Shown piece by piece: positions 4,250 to 5,286 of a DNA stretch of 5,286 nucleotides; the first letter of the stretch is position 1, and each line of letters opens with the position of its first letter. The translations under genes and the position numbers were made by a program. The notes below the pieces were generated by a model. The model saw nothing but the letters and a program-made list of their open reading frames with translations, was not told where the DNA came from and did not search any database. The stretch covers positions 1-5,286 of the forward strand of contig CALURE010000117.1 in assembly GCA_944323095.1 (NCBI GenBank), given 5' to 3'. Source of the stretch: Candidatus Gastranaerophilales bacterium (GTDB lineage: Bacteria; Cyanobacteriota; Vampirovibrionia; Gastranaerophilales; Gastranaerophilaceae).

Positions 4250-5254
4250 TTATAATTCCTCAACAGCTTTTAAAATTTCATCAATATTGGTTGTTGCACA
4301 GCCGTATTGTTTAACGACCAGACTTGCTGCGACATTACCGATGACAGCAGCATATACAGGATCAGCACCTGCTGCCAGCGCAAGTGTATAAACAGCAGTA
4401 ACTGTATCACCGGCACCTGTTACATCAAATACTTCTGATTTATTAAAGACCGGAATTTTTGTATAATTGCCGTTTGGTCTTGTAACAAACATTCCATCAG
4501 CACCGCAGGTTATTAATATTGATTTTGCATTAGTTTCATTTAAAAGTTTATCACCCGCACGCTTCAAATCATCTTCACTTTCTATAACAAAGCCTGTAGA
4601 TTTTTGAGTATCAGGCAAATTAGGTGTCATTGAAGTTATATTTTTATAAATATCAAGATCTTTTTGCGCATCAACAACAATAATTTTGTTATTTTGATTA
4701 GCAAGTCTTATTGTTTCCTGAATAATTTTCGGGGTCAATGTTCCGATATGATAATTTGATAAAATAATTGCATCATATTCAGGAATTGCTCTTTCTATTT
4801 GCTTTAAAACTTCGTTTTCAATTTCTGCTGATAAAAAACCGTCAGTCTGTCTGTCAATTCTGACAATCTGCTGGGTTATAGATGTCGTAATAGAACCGGA
4901 TATTCGTGTTTTGGTCGTTGTTTTTCTTGACGGGTCAACAACCAGAAGTCCGCAATTTACATTCGCCTTTTCAAAAGCATCTCTGAGCTGACCTGCCTGA
5001 AAATCATCCCCGCATACACCAATAACACCTGTTTTACCGTTATTTATTGAAGAAACATTATGCGCAGCGTTAGAAGCAGCACCTAAGATAAGTTTTGTTT
5101 CTGAATGACGTAAAATCAATACGGGAGCTTCTCTTGAAATTCGTTCGGCATCCCCGTACACCATTTCATCAATTGCCAGATCGCCGACAATAAGCACTTT
5201 CGGCTCACTGAGTTTATTTATATAAGAAATAAGCTGTTCTTTATTTATAAACAT
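4250..5254 (-). CDS. hldA: RfaE/HldA-type PfkB sugar kinase, probable heptose-7-phosphate kinase
   Basis: This 334-aa ribokinase/PfkB-fold kinase would phosphorylate D-glycero-D-manno-heptose 7-phosphate at C1, a step in making ADP-heptose for the LPS core. The RfaE-type N-terminus is clear: VGDLAIDEMVYGDAERIS (23-40) then REAPV (41-45). GAASNAAHNV (58-67) is the substrate-side Gly motif, followed by GDD (82-84), DPSRKTTTKTR (107-117), QQIVRIDRQ (128-136), TPN (210-212) and DVTGAGD (277-283), whose Asp283 is the catalytic base. The C-terminal cytidylyltransferase-like domain of bifunctional HldE is absent, so nucleotide transfer would need a separate HldC-type enzyme. The Gly motif differs from the usual GGAANVA, so another sugar phosphate is possible. 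The start has AAGGA (5271-5267) at 12 nt, slightly far. It is the first cluster gene seen; upstream genes may lie beyond the edge. Confidence 0.85.
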   Translation of the reverse strand: MFINKEQLISYINKLSEPKVLIVGDLAIDEMVYGDAERISREAPVLILRHSETKLILGAASNAAHNVSSINNGKTGVIGVCGDDFQAGQLRDAFEKANVNCGLLVVDPSRKTTTKTRISGSITTSITQQIVRIDRQTDGFLSAEIENEVLKQIERAIPEYDAIILSNYHIGTLTPKIIQETIRLANQNNKIIVVDAQKDLDIYKNITSMTPNLPDTQKSTGFVIESEDDLKRAGDKLLNETNAKSILITCGADGMFVTRPNGNYTKIPVFNKSEVFDVTGAGDTVTAVYTLALAAGADPVYAAVIGNVAASLVVKQYGCATTNIDEILKAVEEL

Positions 5255-5286
5255 AAAAAATTAATATCCTTATCGAAATATTAACA

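Noticed and set aside
1..5286. CRISPR array, tRNA, rRNA, insertion sequence or prophage
   Set aside because: No regularly spaced direct repeats, cloverleaf, transposase, integrase or phage structural signature was seen on either strand.

Overview
The window looks like chromosome from a low-GC, Gram-negative relative of the cyanobacteria, most plausibly a gut Melainabacteria/Vampirovibrionia (Gastranaerophilales) type. The argument rests on two minus-strand genes with cyanobacterial-type families: an IctB-family membrane protein and a DUF4330 protein. They sit in AT-rich DNA with nothing photosynthetic nearby. This placement is inferred from family distribution and composition, not from a search.

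Layout. Positions 1-100 hold a GC-richer stretch with a perfect 10-bp hairpin, resembling an interspersed-repeat remnant. Positions 100-515 contain no long gene but are not empty. The minus strand carries a near-consensus promoter (TTGACA, 17-bp spacer, extended -10; 294-266). About 140 nt downstream, in the same orientation, is a strong intrinsic terminator (stem plus eight T, 146-121). Together they predict a small RNA of about 139 nt. Directly antisense to it, on the plus strand, is a 20-codon hydrophobic ORF with an exact AGGAG ribosome-binding site (201-263). This layout resembles a type I toxin-antitoxin locus or an antisense-controlled small membrane peptide.

Positions 516-1088 hold two small plus-strand genes of unknown function (89 and 96 aa), co-oriented, 12 nt apart and in the same frame. 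They end at a bidirectional terminator at 1089-1127 that also serves the convergent minus-strand genes.

Positions 1144-5254 form a minus-strand envelope-glycan cluster. In transcription order it contains an RfaE/HldA-type sugar kinase, a single-pass DUF4330 protein, an IctB-family (O-antigen ligase/polymerase-like) membrane protein overlapping the DUF4330 gene, and a DegT/StrS PLP sugar aminotransferase after a 79-nt gap. The likely joint theme is making heptose and amino-sugar precursors and assembling or ligating a surface polysaccharide. IctB was once proposed as a bicarbonate transporter, and this setting favours a glycan role.
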